Source of the DNA: JBFGFX01 sp965232455
Lineage (GTDB): Bacteria; Pseudomonadota; Gammaproteobacteria; Steroidobacterales; Woeseiaceae
DNA length: 64,000 nt
Assembly (NCBI GenBank): GCA_965232455.1
Contig: OZ246981.1
Location: forward strand, 496,001 to 560,000
Direction of reading: 5' to 3'
The translations under genes were made by a program, and so were the position numbers. The notes under the pieces were generated by a model that saw only the letters and a program-made list of their open reading frames with translations, searched no databases and was not told the origin of the DNA. Of the stretch, positions 17,425 through 27,100 are shown piece after piece (the stretch's first letter is position 1; the number at the start of each line of letters is the position of its first letter).

Positions 17425-17452
17425 GTAGGAACTCGTCAGGACGAGGTCCTAC
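17425..17452. repeat. REP-like hairpin between convergent genes
   Basis: Twelve-base arms (GTAGGAACTCGT and ACGAGGTCCTAC) with one mismatch enclose a 4-base loop, in the 118-base gap between the convergent nuclease and vWA genes. Form and place resemble repetitive extragenic palindromes. A REP-associated tyrosine transposase gene is present at 55816. I found no second copy in this window, so the assignment is tentative. Confidence 0.4.
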
Positions 17453-17497
17453 ATTAGCACCGACGATCAATTCGGCGGCGTGCCGACGGTTTTGCGG

Positions 17498-18151
17498 TCA
17501 GAGCAGGCCCTCTAGACCGTCGAGGTCGTTGATCACCCGCCAGTTTCCGCCCGACGTCTCGACCTTGGATTGCCACTGATCGAGGCGCGCCAGGTATTCG
17601 CGCGGATCGACGTTGTCCGAGCGCAGCTTCGTCACGTTTAATGCGATAATGTCGAAACCGTCGAGTTGGAAGTCCAGATCCCGGACGTACCCGTCTTCGA
17701 GGTCTTCCTTCAGGTCGGAGAAGATCAGCACCGTTTTGACGCCCGGCGCCTTCTCGTTAAGAAACTCAACGGCCTGTAGCAGTCCGCCGCTGATGTCGGT
17801 GTACGGCGAGGACGTCGAATCGTCGACAAACGTCCGTATTTGCTCCGCAAACAGGCGCTTCTGCTGATTCATCGCGCTTGGCCGGTCGTCGAAAGTAATT
17901 TTCGCGACGATGTCCTTTTCGCTGAAGCTGCCCGTATCGATTCTGGCCACCGCAAACGAATCGGTCGCGTCGAGTCGCGATAGCGTGTAGCGGATAATCT
18001 GCTCCGCCTTCTGGATCTCTTCGCGGTAGGTGCCGGAGGTGTCGATCAACATGTACACCCCTGTATTCCCGGGCTGAGTTTCCGACGAGCACGCAGACAG
18101 CAGCACGCAAATCCCCGCGACTCCGAGGCGTTTTCTGAGATTCGTATTCAT
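17498..18151 (-). CDS. von Willebrand factor A-domain lipoprotein
   Basis: 217 residues from the ATG at 18151, which overlaps the upstream stop as ATGA. The N-terminus carries a lipobox (VLLSACSS), so it is a probable lipoprotein. The rest is a vWA domain: a MIDAS-like VYMLIDTSGTYREE motif, a later SPYTDISGGLLQAVEFL with the conserved Thr/Asp, and VLIFSDLKEDLED with the third loop aspartate. vWA domains bind partners through a metal ion. The upstream gene encodes a multi-span membrane protein with a long coiled region. The two look like a dedicated pair, but no function is known to me. Confidence 0.85.
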   Translation of the reverse strand: MNTNLRKRLGVAGICVLLSACSSETQPGNTGVYMLIDTSGTYREEIQKAEQIIRYTLSRLDATDSFAVARIDTGSFSEKDIVAKITFDDRPSAMNQQKRLFAEQIRTFVDDSTSSPYTDISGGLLQAVEFLNEKAPGVKTVLIFSDLKEDLEDGYVRDLDFQLDGFDIIALNVTKLRSDNVDPREYLARLDQWQSKVETSGGNWRVINDLDGLEGLL

Positions 18152-19575
18152 GGCATCACCTTGCGCAGGCCCGAATCGCTCGTGTCGCCGTCGCCGGCAT
18201 TCCGCGCGGCCCACCAAAGCGGAATGAACAGCGGCAGGTCGTAAATCTGAGAAAGGACCGTGCTGAGATAGCGTGAGCCCCCGCCGAGCAGACGCAGGGT
18301 CGTTGACGTGACTCGCAGAACGCCGATCGCCAGCAGGCCGACAACCGTGCGCAGAGAATGTACAAACGTTTCCAGCGGTATTGCGACAAACGTCAGTGCG
18401 AACGGCAGAATGAATCCCATGCCCATCTGGGCGACCGTCGTTATCCACATGTATTCGTTGGCTACGACGACCGCGTCCCCTTCGCCGCGTAGCAGCGCGC
18501 TCGTTGCAAGTTCGTCCTGTAACAGAACTTCCCGCATGAAGGCGAGCCCCGCCTCGACGCTTGCGAGAAGGAAGAGTATCGTAAACGTTATCCAGATCAT
18601 ACGTACGCGGGTTTTGTCCGGTAGCGCGCCGATGACCGGGAACAGGCGTGTGATGCGGAGCGACTCCATCAGGAACAGGCCCATGGATATCTCCACGAGG
18701 ATGATCACCAGTGCGGCGATGTCCGCCGTCTTGAACCCGCCGATCAAACTCGTGCCGCCGACCATCTCGGCCATTGGGCGTGCTATTAATGAGAAGTTGA
18801 TGGTGGCGCCGCCTACCGCTACCACGAGCACCAGCGCCGAGACGAAGAAATACACCAGCGACGACGATGAAAGTATCGAAATCGCACGGTCTTCACCCTT
18901 CACGATGTCCTCATATTCCTGCATGTGGCGATCGATGGTGGCGGACCGACCCAGGAGGCTGTCGACGTTCTTGCCGACTTTGTCGAGGGTCTGCTGGATC
19001 TGACGCCATTCCGGGCGCATCTTGCGCAACAAACCGTGACGGGTCCGGCTCGCGCGGCGATACGCGGTCATCGCTTCTTTATGCGCATGCATCATGGATT
19101 CGTGGATGTTGCTCAGGATGCCGCCAACGCTGACGCGATTGTCCTTGGAATCGATTGCCGCAACCGCCTCGACCGCTTTCACCCACCCCGGCGGGTCCGG
19201 CGGTACGTCCACGGCTTCCGCGTGATCTTCCTCTATCCGGGTGATTGACTCGCTGAGCGTTCGGTGTAGCACCGAGAAATTCGCGAGGTCCTTGCGGACG
19301 GTTTCGTTAATCCGGTCGAATTCGCGCTCGACGATTCGTTCCTTGGCCTCACGCCCGGCCGCCAACAAAACCTGGCGATTTCTTTCTGCAAGCCTCCCCT
19401 CTGCTTTGTTGACCGACAGGGATGCCGTGCGAAACAGCTTTTGCAGGGAAACCCCCATCGCGAGGATGAGCTTGTGCGCCGTCGGGCGAGCGAAAAAGAG
19501 CGCCGTGACGATCAACACAATCCACAGGAGCGCGGAAAGGACGGGCCATGGAGTAATACTCAATAGGAAATTCAT
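18148..19575 (-). CDS. Multi-span membrane protein with large helical domain, unknown function
   Basis: 475 residues. One N-terminal helix (VLSALLWIVLIVTALFFA) is followed by about 210 residues of charged, coiled-coil-like sequence (about 45-245, rich in Arg/Glu, for example GREAKERIVEREFDRINETV). Four or five further membrane helices follow in the C-terminal half. No enzyme signature is visible. The coiled part could hang into one compartment like a tether or sensor. It is translationally coupled to the vWA lipoprotein gene. No assignable family. Confidence 0.75.
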   Translation of the reverse strand: MNFLLSITPWPVLSALLWIVLIVTALFFARPTAHKLILAMGVSLQKLFRTASLSVNKAEGRLAERNRQVLLAAGREAKERIVEREFDRINETVRKDLANFSVLHRTLSESITRIEEDHAEAVDVPPDPPGWVKAVEAVAAIDSKDNRVSVGGILSNIHESMMHAHKEAMTAYRRASRTRHGLLRKMRPEWRQIQQTLDKVGKNVDSLLGRSATIDRHMQEYEDIVKGEDRAISILSSSSLVYFFVSALVLVVAVGGATINFSLIARPMAEMVGGTSLIGGFKTADIAALVIILVEISMGLFLMESLRITRLFPVIGALPDKTRVRMIWITFTILFLLASVEAGLAFMREVLLQDELATSALLRGEGDAVVVANEYMWITTVAQMGMGFILPFALTFVAIPLETFVHSLRTVVGLLAIGVLRVTSTTLRLLGGGSRYLSTVLSQIYDLPLFIPLWWAARNAGDGDTSDSGLRKVMP

Positions 19576-19966
19576 CGTGGTAACCCCGCTGTCTTCTTTA
19601 GAAACGAGACCGGTGGCTTTGCGACGCTTCCTCGCGGAAGCTGTGCCTTTGTCAGTAGTTTGCGAAGACTTTCACAGACCAAACGACAGTGTCAACAAAT
19701 AGCGATGAGACTGAGCACTGAGTTTTTCCCCGAGAAAATAGTTAGTGAAAACAGCTATATATGATTCGACATAAGCGGGCATCGGCAATAGGTAAAGCAA
19801 TGGCATTTGTCGAATGCGTAAACACTTTTCGGCGAAATGTCGATCGCGTGAACACGTCGAAAACCGCGCCGGTAACGCCCTCCCGGACTGCGGTCAGCCT
19901 GACGAGGGCGATTGCCTCGGGTAGACTGTGCGACGGCTTTCGACACAAGAATACGGACACCAAAGA
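19576..19966. other. 391-base divergent intergenic region
   Basis: It lies between the leftward membrane-protein gene and the rightward ZIP-like gene and must hold both promoters. The middle (about 19700-19860) is markedly AT-richer than its surroundings (for example AACAGCTATATATGATT). I see no convincing gene in it; a short open frame from 19761 has no ribosome-binding site. Confidence 0.5.
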
Positions 19967-20710
19967 ATGACCTTTGCGCTCAGCGTGATCGCCCTGATAC
20001 TCGGTCCCTTTATTTATGCGTTGGGCCAGAGCCGGCCGGCGGCTCGCCAGGTGCTGGATGGATTCATTTTCATTACGATCGCCGGAATCGTTTGCGTCCA
20101 TATCATTCCCGAAGCCATGGAAGCCGGCGGACTCTTCGTCATCGCGTTTCTTGTGTTCGGTTTAGCGTTCCCGATCGTCATCGAGCGTTATTTCCATCAG
20201 TCCTTGCACGAGGCACACGTCTTTATCCTCGTTCTGGCGGCACTCGGCCTGACGATTCATGCAACGATCGACGGGATTGCGTTGCTGCCGCTCGACGGGT
20301 CGTCGGTCTCCTCGGAGGGGGTGCGGCACGGTGTGCTGGGGTCGCTTTTCGGCAATGAGCTGGCGCTCGGCGTCATACTGCATCGCCTGCCCGTCGGTAT
20401 GGCAATCTGGTGGTCGGTGCGCGTCAGTTTCGGCGTACCAATCGCCGTCGGCACGTTCGTGTTGATCATCGCGGCGACGGCCGCGGCCTATTTTTTGGGG
20501 CAGCCCGTGCTGGATCTGGCGGAAACGCGCGGTGTCGGCTACTTTCAGGCGTTTGTCGCAGGCTCGCTTTTGCACGTGGTCGCTTTCGGCGTGAGTCACG
20601 ATCACGGCGAACATGCGGAACCGTTTGCGAGCACGAGGGATTGGGGATACCGGGTCGGTATACTCATAGGCATGTTCCTGGTCGGGACGGCGCCGCATTT
20701 TTACACCTGA
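19967..20710 (+). CDS. ZIP-like metal transporter family membrane protein
   Basis: 247 residues from the ATG at 19967. About eight hydrophobic segments fill the protein. Helix 4 carries HATIDGIALLP and helix 5 carries ELALGVILHRLPVGMAIWW, which parallel the HxxxDG and H-R-x-P-x-G metal-site motifs of ZIP transporters. Further histidines occur in the C-terminal third (LLHVVAFGVSHDHGEHAE). The likely substrate is a divalent cation such as zinc. It is somewhat divergent from standard ZIPs and no other metal genes are adjacent. Confidence 0.7.
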   Translation: MTFALSVIALILGPFIYALGQSRPAARQVLDGFIFITIAGIVCVHIIPEAMEAGGLFVIAFLVFGLAFPIVIERYFHQSLHEAHVFILVLAALGLTIHATIDGIALLPLDGSSVSSEGVRHGVLGSLFGNELALGVILHRLPVGMAIWWSVRVSFGVPIAVGTFVLIIAATAAAYFLGQPVLDLAETRGVGYFQAFVAGSLLHVVAFGVSHDHGEHAEPFASTRDWGYRVGILIGMFLVGTAPHFYT

Positions 20711-20753
20711 TCCGGCCCCTTTTTGACCCCCTATTTTGGGGGGTATTCTCGCC

Positions 20754-20782
20754 TTGGCCGTCTATGACGGTGCGACTATACT
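20754..20782 (+). promoter_or_regulatory. Candidate sigma-70 promoter for tricorn-like protease gene
   Basis: TTGGCC and TATACT are separated by 17 bases, and the ATG of the protease gene follows 59 bases later. The -10 box is near consensus. Just upstream (20726-20744) a CCCCC/GGGGGG mini-hairpin could end the preceding ZIP-like transcript. Confidence 0.45.
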
Positions 20783-20841
20783 GGCGCGATATCGAATAAC
20801 AACATCAACGGCAATACGCTTGCCGGTCAGGCGGTGATCCC

Positions 20842-23800
20842 ATGAAGTATGTATCGACACTTGCGGGTGCGGTGCTCGCGCTCTTCGCGCACACCGCGTT
20901 TGCTCAACAGACGCTCTTGCTGAAACAACCGGCGTTGTCGGCGGACAAGCTGGCATTCGTTTACGCCGGTGATATCTGGATTGCGGGCCGGGACGGAACG
21001 GCGCCGCGACGCCTGACGTCGCACCCGGCGGACGAGGGCAGGCCGAGTTTCTCTCCGGACGGGTCCATGCTCGCGTTTGTCGCGAATTACGAAGACAACA
21101 CGGACGTTTACGTCATTCCCGCAGCCGGCGGACAGCCGCGAAGGCTTACCTGGCACCCGGGCGCCGATATACCGACGGGCTGGACGTCCGACGGTCGCGC
21201 GGTCACTTTCGTTTCCGCGCGTGAGACCGACCACGGCCGTTCCGGTCAGTGGTATCACGCCTCCCTGGACGGAGGTTTGCCCGCCAAACAGATGGAGGCG
21301 CGGATATTCCGCGGTGTTTACGACGAGGCGAATGAGCGGCTCGCCTACATCGCGTTCGGTTCGGGCTACAACGGCTTGTTCGGCGGAACGTCCGGTTGGA
21401 AGGGCTACCGCGGCGGCACGACGCCGCCGGTCCAGATCATGGATCTGCGGTCGCAGACCGTCACGACGGTCCCCGGCGGAGGCGGGACGAACTTCAACCC
21501 CATGTGGCTGGGAAACGCGCTGTATTTCCTGTCGGACCGGGATAGCAAAATCGCCAACGTATACCGTTTCGATGCGTCTACGGGTGGCGTCGAGAAAGTG
21601 TCCGATGAAGACGTCTGGGAAATACGGTCCGCCGCGGCTTTCGGTTCAGACATCGTCTACGAGGCCGGCGGCCGGCTGATGAACCTGGATCTGGGCAGCG
21701 GGCGTACCACCGAGATCGTGATTTCGATCAGTCCGGATCTGCCACAGCTCCGCAGCCAGTGGAAGAGCGCCGGCGGCACCGTTCAGGCGGTCGATATCTC
21801 TCCCAAGGGAAAGCGGGCGGTCGTCACCGCGCGCGGCGAAGTGTTTACGGTGCCGGTCGAGGATGGCTCGACGCGCAACGTCAGCGGCACCGGAAACGTC
21901 CGCGAGTATCACGGGCTTTGGTCGCCGGACGGAGATCGGATCGCCTACATCGCCGAATCCCCAGCGGGCCAGCGCCTGATCGTTGCCGACCAGACCGGGA
22001 TGGGCGGCACCACCGCGTATGAACTCGGTCCGCATTTCTACGAGTTGATCGAGTGGTCCGGAGGAGACGAGGCTCGCATTGCCTATCAGGACAATCACCT
22101 GTCGCTGTACGTCATCGAACTCGACGGCGGCGCTACGTCGAAGATCGCCACCGGCGTTCGTCGGGACGACATCGATGCGTCGTTTTCACCGGACGGCAGA
22201 TGGCTTGCCTACACGCTCGAGCGCGCGAACTACCAGCGGGATCTCATGCTGATGGACTTTACGTCCGGCGACAGCGTTGCGGTCAGCAACGGCGCGGCCG
22301 ACGTGGCGTCACCGACGTTCAGCCGTGACGGCAGTTATCTGTATTTTGCCGCATCGACGAATTCGGGCCCCATCCAGGTGGGCCTGAACATGACGAGCCG
22401 GGAGCGTCCTTACCGGGCGGGGATTTACGCGGTGGTACTCGCGGCGGACGGCAAATCGCCGCTGTTGCCGGAAAGCGGCGACGAGAATGCCGACGAACCG
22501 GAGGAGGAGTCGGGTGAGGACGCCGGCGAGGCCGAGGCGGACGTCGTAACTCGTATCGATCTCGACGGCATCGGCGATCGAATCGTCGCGTTACCGGTTG
22601 CCGAACGAAACTACGAATTCCTCAACACCGCCAAGGACGGTAGTCTGTTCTACGTTCAGGCCGTGCAGGCCGGTATCTCCAACGAACCACCGGGTGACGA
22701 CGTCGAGGAAGCGAACGCGCTGATGCGCTTCGACTTCGACGAGAAGGAAGCGACGTCGATGTTGCAGGGTGTCGACGGCTTCCGGATCAGCGACGGCGGT
22801 GAGCACATGATCATCGGAAAAATCGACGGCTCGCTTGCGGTGGCGGAGATCGCGGACGAACTGAAGCCCGAGGCGCTGAATCTGGACGGTATGCGTGTCC
22901 GCGTGAACCCGCGCGAGGAGTGGCGGCAGATATTCGACGAAGCCTGGCGCATGGAAAAGGAGTACTTCTACGATCCGGACATGCACGGTCTGGACTGGCA
23001 GGCGGTTTACGATCGGTACAGGCCGCTCGTGGAGCACGTCGGCCGTCGCGAGGACTTGAGCGCGCTGCTGGTGCAGATGATCGGCGAGATGCAGGTTGGC
23101 CACAATCGAACGGGCGGCGGCGATCGGCATCGGGAGGAGAGCGTCAACACCGGCCTGCTCGGCGCCAACCTGACGATCGAAAACGACCGTTACCGGATCA
23201 CACGCGTTTACAGCGGGGAGGCATGGAACCCCTTTATCCGGGGGCCGCTGGCAACGCCGGGCAATGAGGCGAGGGAAGGCGAATACATTCTGGCGGTCAA
23301 CGGGCGGGAACTCGCCGCCGGTGACAACCTGTTCGAGATGCTCCAGGGCACCGTCGGCCAACAGGTCACGTTGAGGGTCGGGCCACGGGCGAACGGGCGA
23401 AATGCCCGCGATATCGTCGTTGAGCCGGTCGACTCCGAGCGCATGATGCGGCTTTGGCATTGGGTCGAGAACAACCGGCGCGCGGTGGACGAGGCGACTG
23501 ACGGCCGTGTCGGTTACGTGTATCTGCCCAACACCGCCGGCGATGGTTACACGTTTTTCAACCGTATGTTCTTTGCACAGGTGGACAAGGAAGCGATGAT
23601 CATCGACGAGCGCTCGAACGGAGGCGGCCAGGCGGCAAACTACATTACTGACGTGCTCAGCCGTTCGCATCTGTCGGGTTGGAAGGACCGGGACGGCAAG
23701 GTCTTCAATACACCGGCCGGCGCCATGCACGGGCCAAAGCTCATGATGATCGATCAGGACGCCGGATCGGGCGGCGACTTCCTGCCCTACGCATTCCGCC

Positions 23801-24114
23801 AGCTGGGTATCGGCAAGCTCCTAGGTACGCGAACCTGGGGAGGGCTGATCGGTATTGCGGCAAATCCTCAGCTCATGGACGGTGGCTTCCTGACCGTACC
23901 CTTCTTCCGGTTTTTCGATGCCGGGAACGAGTGGAGCATCGAAAACGAGGGCGTGGCGCCGGACATCGAGGTGACGCTCGATCCGATCGCGGCTAATTCG
24001 GGCCGGGATACGCAGCTCGAACGCGCAATCACGGAGATTCTCGCTCAGCTCGACGCGTTCGAGAATCCGGTACCGACCGAGGCGCCGGCGTATCCGACAC
24101 GATTGGGCGAATGA
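20842..24114 (+). CDS. Tricorn-like serine protease (S41 family) with N-terminal beta-propeller, exported
   Basis: 1090 residues, as expected for tricorn homologues. A signal peptide ends at HTAFAQ (residue 22). N-terminal propellers with WD40/TolB-like blades cover about 23-540 (RLTSHPADEGRPSFSPDG and similar). An acidic linker rich in Glu/Asp follows (about 545-570), then a C1 core helix domain (about 690-760), a PDZ domain (about 760-870) and the S41 protease domain. The nucleophile is Ser976 in DAGSGGDFLPY, the general-base histidine is His754 in QVGHNRTGG, and a C-terminal acidic residue lies in ENEGVAPDIEV. Tricorn degrades oligopeptides; here a periplasmic role in peptide breakdown is likely. 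It overlaps the next gene by 4 bases. Confidence 0.9.
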   Translation: MKYVSTLAGAVLALFAHTAFAQQTLLLKQPALSADKLAFVYAGDIWIAGRDGTAPRRLTSHPADEGRPSFSPDGSMLAFVANYEDNTDVYVIPAAGGQPRRLTWHPGADIPTGWTSDGRAVTFVSARETDHGRSGQWYHASLDGGLPAKQMEARIFRGVYDEANERLAYIAFGSGYNGLFGGTSGWKGYRGGTTPPVQIMDLRSQTVTTVPGGGGTNFNPMWLGNALYFLSDRDSKIANVYRFDASTGGVEKVSDEDVWEIRSAAAFGSDIVYEAGGRLMNLDLGSGRTTEIVISISPDLPQLRSQWKSAGGTVQAVDISPKGKRAVVTARGEVFTVPVEDGSTRNVSGTGNVREYHGLWSPDGDRIAYIAESPAGQRLIVADQTGMGGTTAYELGPHFYELIEWSGGDEARIAYQDNHLSLYVIELDGGATSKIATGVRRDDIDASFSPDGRWLAYTLERANYQRDLMLMDFTSGDSVAVSNGAADVASPTFSRDGSYLYFAASTNSGPIQVGLNMTSRERPYRAGIYAVVLAADGKSPLLPESGDENADEPEEESGEDAGEAEADVVTRIDLDGIGDRIVALPVAERNYEFLNTAKDGSLFYVQAVQAGISNEPPGDDVEEANALMRFDFDEKEATSMLQGVDGFRISDGGEHMIIGKIDGSLAVAEIADELKPEALNLDGMRVRVNPREEWRQIFDEAWRMEKEYFYDPDMHGLDWQAVYDRYRPLVEHVGRREDLSALLVQMIGEMQVGHNRTGGGDRHREESVNTGLLGANLTIENDRYRITRVYSGEAWNPFIRGPLATPGNEAREGEYILAVNGRELAAGDNLFEMLQGTVGQQVTLRVGPRANGRNARDIVVEPVDSERMMRLWHWVENNRRAVDEATDGRVGYVYLPNTAGDGYTFFNRMFFAQVDKEAMIIDERSNGGGQAANYITDVLSRSHLSGWKDRDGKVFNTPAGAMHGPKLMMIDQDAGSGGDFLPYAFRQLGIGKLLGTRTWGGLIGIAANPQLMDGGFLTVPFFRFFDAGNEWSIENEGVAPDIEVTLDPIAANSGRDTQLERAITEILAQLDAFENPVPTEAPAYPTRLGE

Positions 24115-27100
24115 ATCAGGCAAGCGATAGGGGAGCAACGTTGAAGATAGGGACTGTATTACCGCTGGCTGCGGTAGCCGCCGTGTTGGCATCCGAGTGG
24201 GCTGCGCCGGCGCGGGCGGCGGAAGAGGAGCGGGGGTTTTTCGACGGCGTGCAGGCGCGCAACGTGGGCCCGTTTCGCGGCGGCCGCGCGATGGTCGCCG
24301 TTGGCGTTCCGCAGGACTCACGCGTTTATTACATGGGCACTACCGGCGGTGTCTGGAAGACGGTTAACGCCGGCGCAAGCTGGCAGCCGATTTCCGACGA
24401 CGACTTCGGCTCCGCCGCGGTCGGTGCGCTGGCCGTCGCGCCATCCGACCCCAAGGTCATCATGGCCGGCATGGGCGAGTCGCCGTTTCGCAATATCGCC
24501 TCGTCGCAGGGTGACGGCGTCTACCGCTCCACCGATGCGGGTAGCAGCTGGACGCACGTGGGTTTCGGTGACATCAAGCAGATCGGAGAGATCCGCATAC
24601 ACCCCGACGATCCCGATACGGTCTGGGTTGCCGCTCAGGGCAATGCCTATCTTCCCGGAGACGACAACGGCGTTTACAAATCGACGGACGGCGGGCAATC
24701 GTGGCGACGCGTGCTGGAGCCGGTAAACGATTCGAGCGGCGCGGTCGATCTTGCCATCGACATGAGCAATCCGCGGGTGCTGTACGCCGCGATGTGGGAT
24801 AACCGACGGACGGCATGGGAGCTGCGGTCCGGCGGCCCGGGCAGCGGCATCTGGCGCTCGACGGACGGTGGAGAATCCTGGGAAGCCGTCGGCGAAGGCC
24901 TGCCGGAGGGCATGGGCAAAATCGGCGTGGCCGCCTCACCGGTAAAACCCGGACTCGTCTGGGCGATCGTCGAAGCCGAGGACGATACCGGCGGACTGTA
25001 CCGGTCCGACGACGGCGGCGATCATTGGACGCAGGTCAACAGCGAACGAGTGTTGCGCGCCCGGTCGTGGTATTACATGCATATTTTTGCCGATCCCAAC
25101 GATGCCGACACGGTTTATGTCCTGAACGCGCCGTTTCTCAAGTCGGTTGACGGCGGCAAGACGTTTGCACCCGTCCAGGTTCCGCACGGTGACAATCACT
25201 ATCTCTGGATCAATCCGAACAACTCGAACTGGATGGTGAACGCCAACGACGGCGGCGCCAACGTTTCGTTCGACGGCGGCGCGAGCTGGTCGCGGCAGGA
25301 CAACCAGCCAACGGCGCAGTTCTATCGCGTCAATACGGACAATCAGTTCGAGTATCGGATTTACGGCGGCCAGCAGGACAACTCGACGGTTGCGATACGC
25401 AGCCGTTCGCGCGACGGCAGTATCGGACGCGACGATTGGGAGGTTCATGGCGGCTGCGAAAGCGCGCACGTCGCGTTCGACGCCGAGAACCCGCGTTACA
25501 CCTACGCCGGCTGTTACCTCGGGCTCATCCAGGAGTTCGATACGGTTACGCGCACGGCTCGATCCGTGAAGGCCTACGAGGAGCTCGGCCTCGGCGTGCC
25601 CGCAAGCGAACAGAAGCTTCGCTTCAATTGGAACGCCCCGATCCACGTGTCCGTGCACGATCCGAACGTTATCTATCACGCGGCGAACATGCTCCTTCGT
25701 TCGGAGGACCGCGGGCATACGTGGACCGAGGTCAGCCCGGACCTGACCCGGGACGAGGAGGACAAACAGGGGCTCGGCGCGGGTCCCTATACGAACGAGA
25801 ATATCGAGGTCTACAACACGATATTTGCGCTCGAGGAGAGCCCGCACGATGCGAACACGCTCTGGGTCGGCACGGACGACGGCCTGGTTCACCTTACGCG
25901 CGACGGCGGAGCGACGTGGCGGGACGTGACACCGCGCGGCGTCGGTCGCGGGCTCGTGAACTCGATCGACGTGTCGCCGCACGATCCCGCGGTCGCGTAC
26001 GTCGTGGCGATGAAATACAAGGAAGGGGACAACCGGCCGTACGTCTACAAGACGGATAACTACGGCCGCAGCTGGAGCAGCGTTGCGTCCGGCCTGCCGA
26101 CGGAGCACTTCGCACGGGTGGTGCGCGAAGACCCGCAGCGACCCGGCCTGCTGTATGCCGGCATGGAGCGGGGGTTATACGTGTCGTTTGACGGCGGGGA
26201 CGAATGGCAGGCGTTTCAGACAAACCTGCCGATTGTGCCGATCACCGACCTGATGGTGCGCCGCAACGACCTGGTGTTGGCGACGCAGGGCCGCGCGTTC
26301 TGGGTCGTGGACGACATTTCTCCCCTGCGGCAGTTCGTTCCCGAGCAGCAGGATCGCGCAGTCCATCTCTACGAGCCGTCGCTTGCGTATCGATTGACGC
26401 CGACTCGCGGCAGCAACGGAGGTGGAGAGAGTTTTGCGCCGAGCGCACCGAACGGTGCGGTGATCTATTATTCGCTCGCCGAGGCGTTGGATCTCGAGGA
26501 CCAGACTCTGACAATGGAGATTCTGGCTCCGGACGGCCGTGTGATCCGCACGCTCGAATCGGACGGCGAAAAAGGAATCGAAGGCGGCGGCGCAAATGCC
26601 AGTTATGCGCTGCCCGCCGAACAGGGAGTAAACCGCGCGGTGTGGGATCTGCGGCGTGATTCGACGCCGTCGCTCGACTATCCGTTCCTGTTCGGGGCGG
26701 CGCGCGACGATGACGCGGTTCAGGGCCACAAGGTGGCTCCCGGGACCTACGGTGTCCGCCTCAAGCTCGGCGACGGCGTCGTGGAACGCGACCTCGTCGT
26801 GCGCTGGGATCCGATCAACACCTACGACGATGCCAGCATCGCGGAACAGCAAAGCATGCTGCAAACGATTTACCCGATGATAACGGCCCTCTACCGGCGC
26901 GTTAACAGCTTGTTGGCGATCCAAAAACAGCTGGAGTTGCGCAAGGAGCTCGCGGAGGGCGAGGGGAACGAGCAGCTTTCCGCAGAGACGGGCGCCTTGC
27001 TGGACGCATTGGGGCAATGGCAAAAAAGCGTGACCACGCCCGATCGCACGACCAATCAGGACGTGTTGAATTTTGCGCCCAGAATAGACGCTTTCCTCGT

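Noticed and set aside
19761..19970. 69-codon frame in the divergent gap upstream of the ZIP-like gene
   Set aside because: No ribosome-binding site, it overlaps the start of the transporter, and its composition is not protein-like.
20723..20749. TTGACC and TATTCT as an alternative promoter for the protease gene
   Set aside because: The spacer is only 15 bases and overlaps a G/C hairpin. The TTGGCC/TATACT pair at 20754-20782 is better placed.
22591..23730. 379-residue minus-strand frame opposite the tricorn-like protease
   Set aside because: No motif and no ribosome-binding site; it mirrors the protease codons. Similar long shadows lie opposite the BNR gene (24936-26108, 26175-27023), the hydrolase (41717-42721), the receptor (43951-44910) and the 61890 gene (61728-62762).
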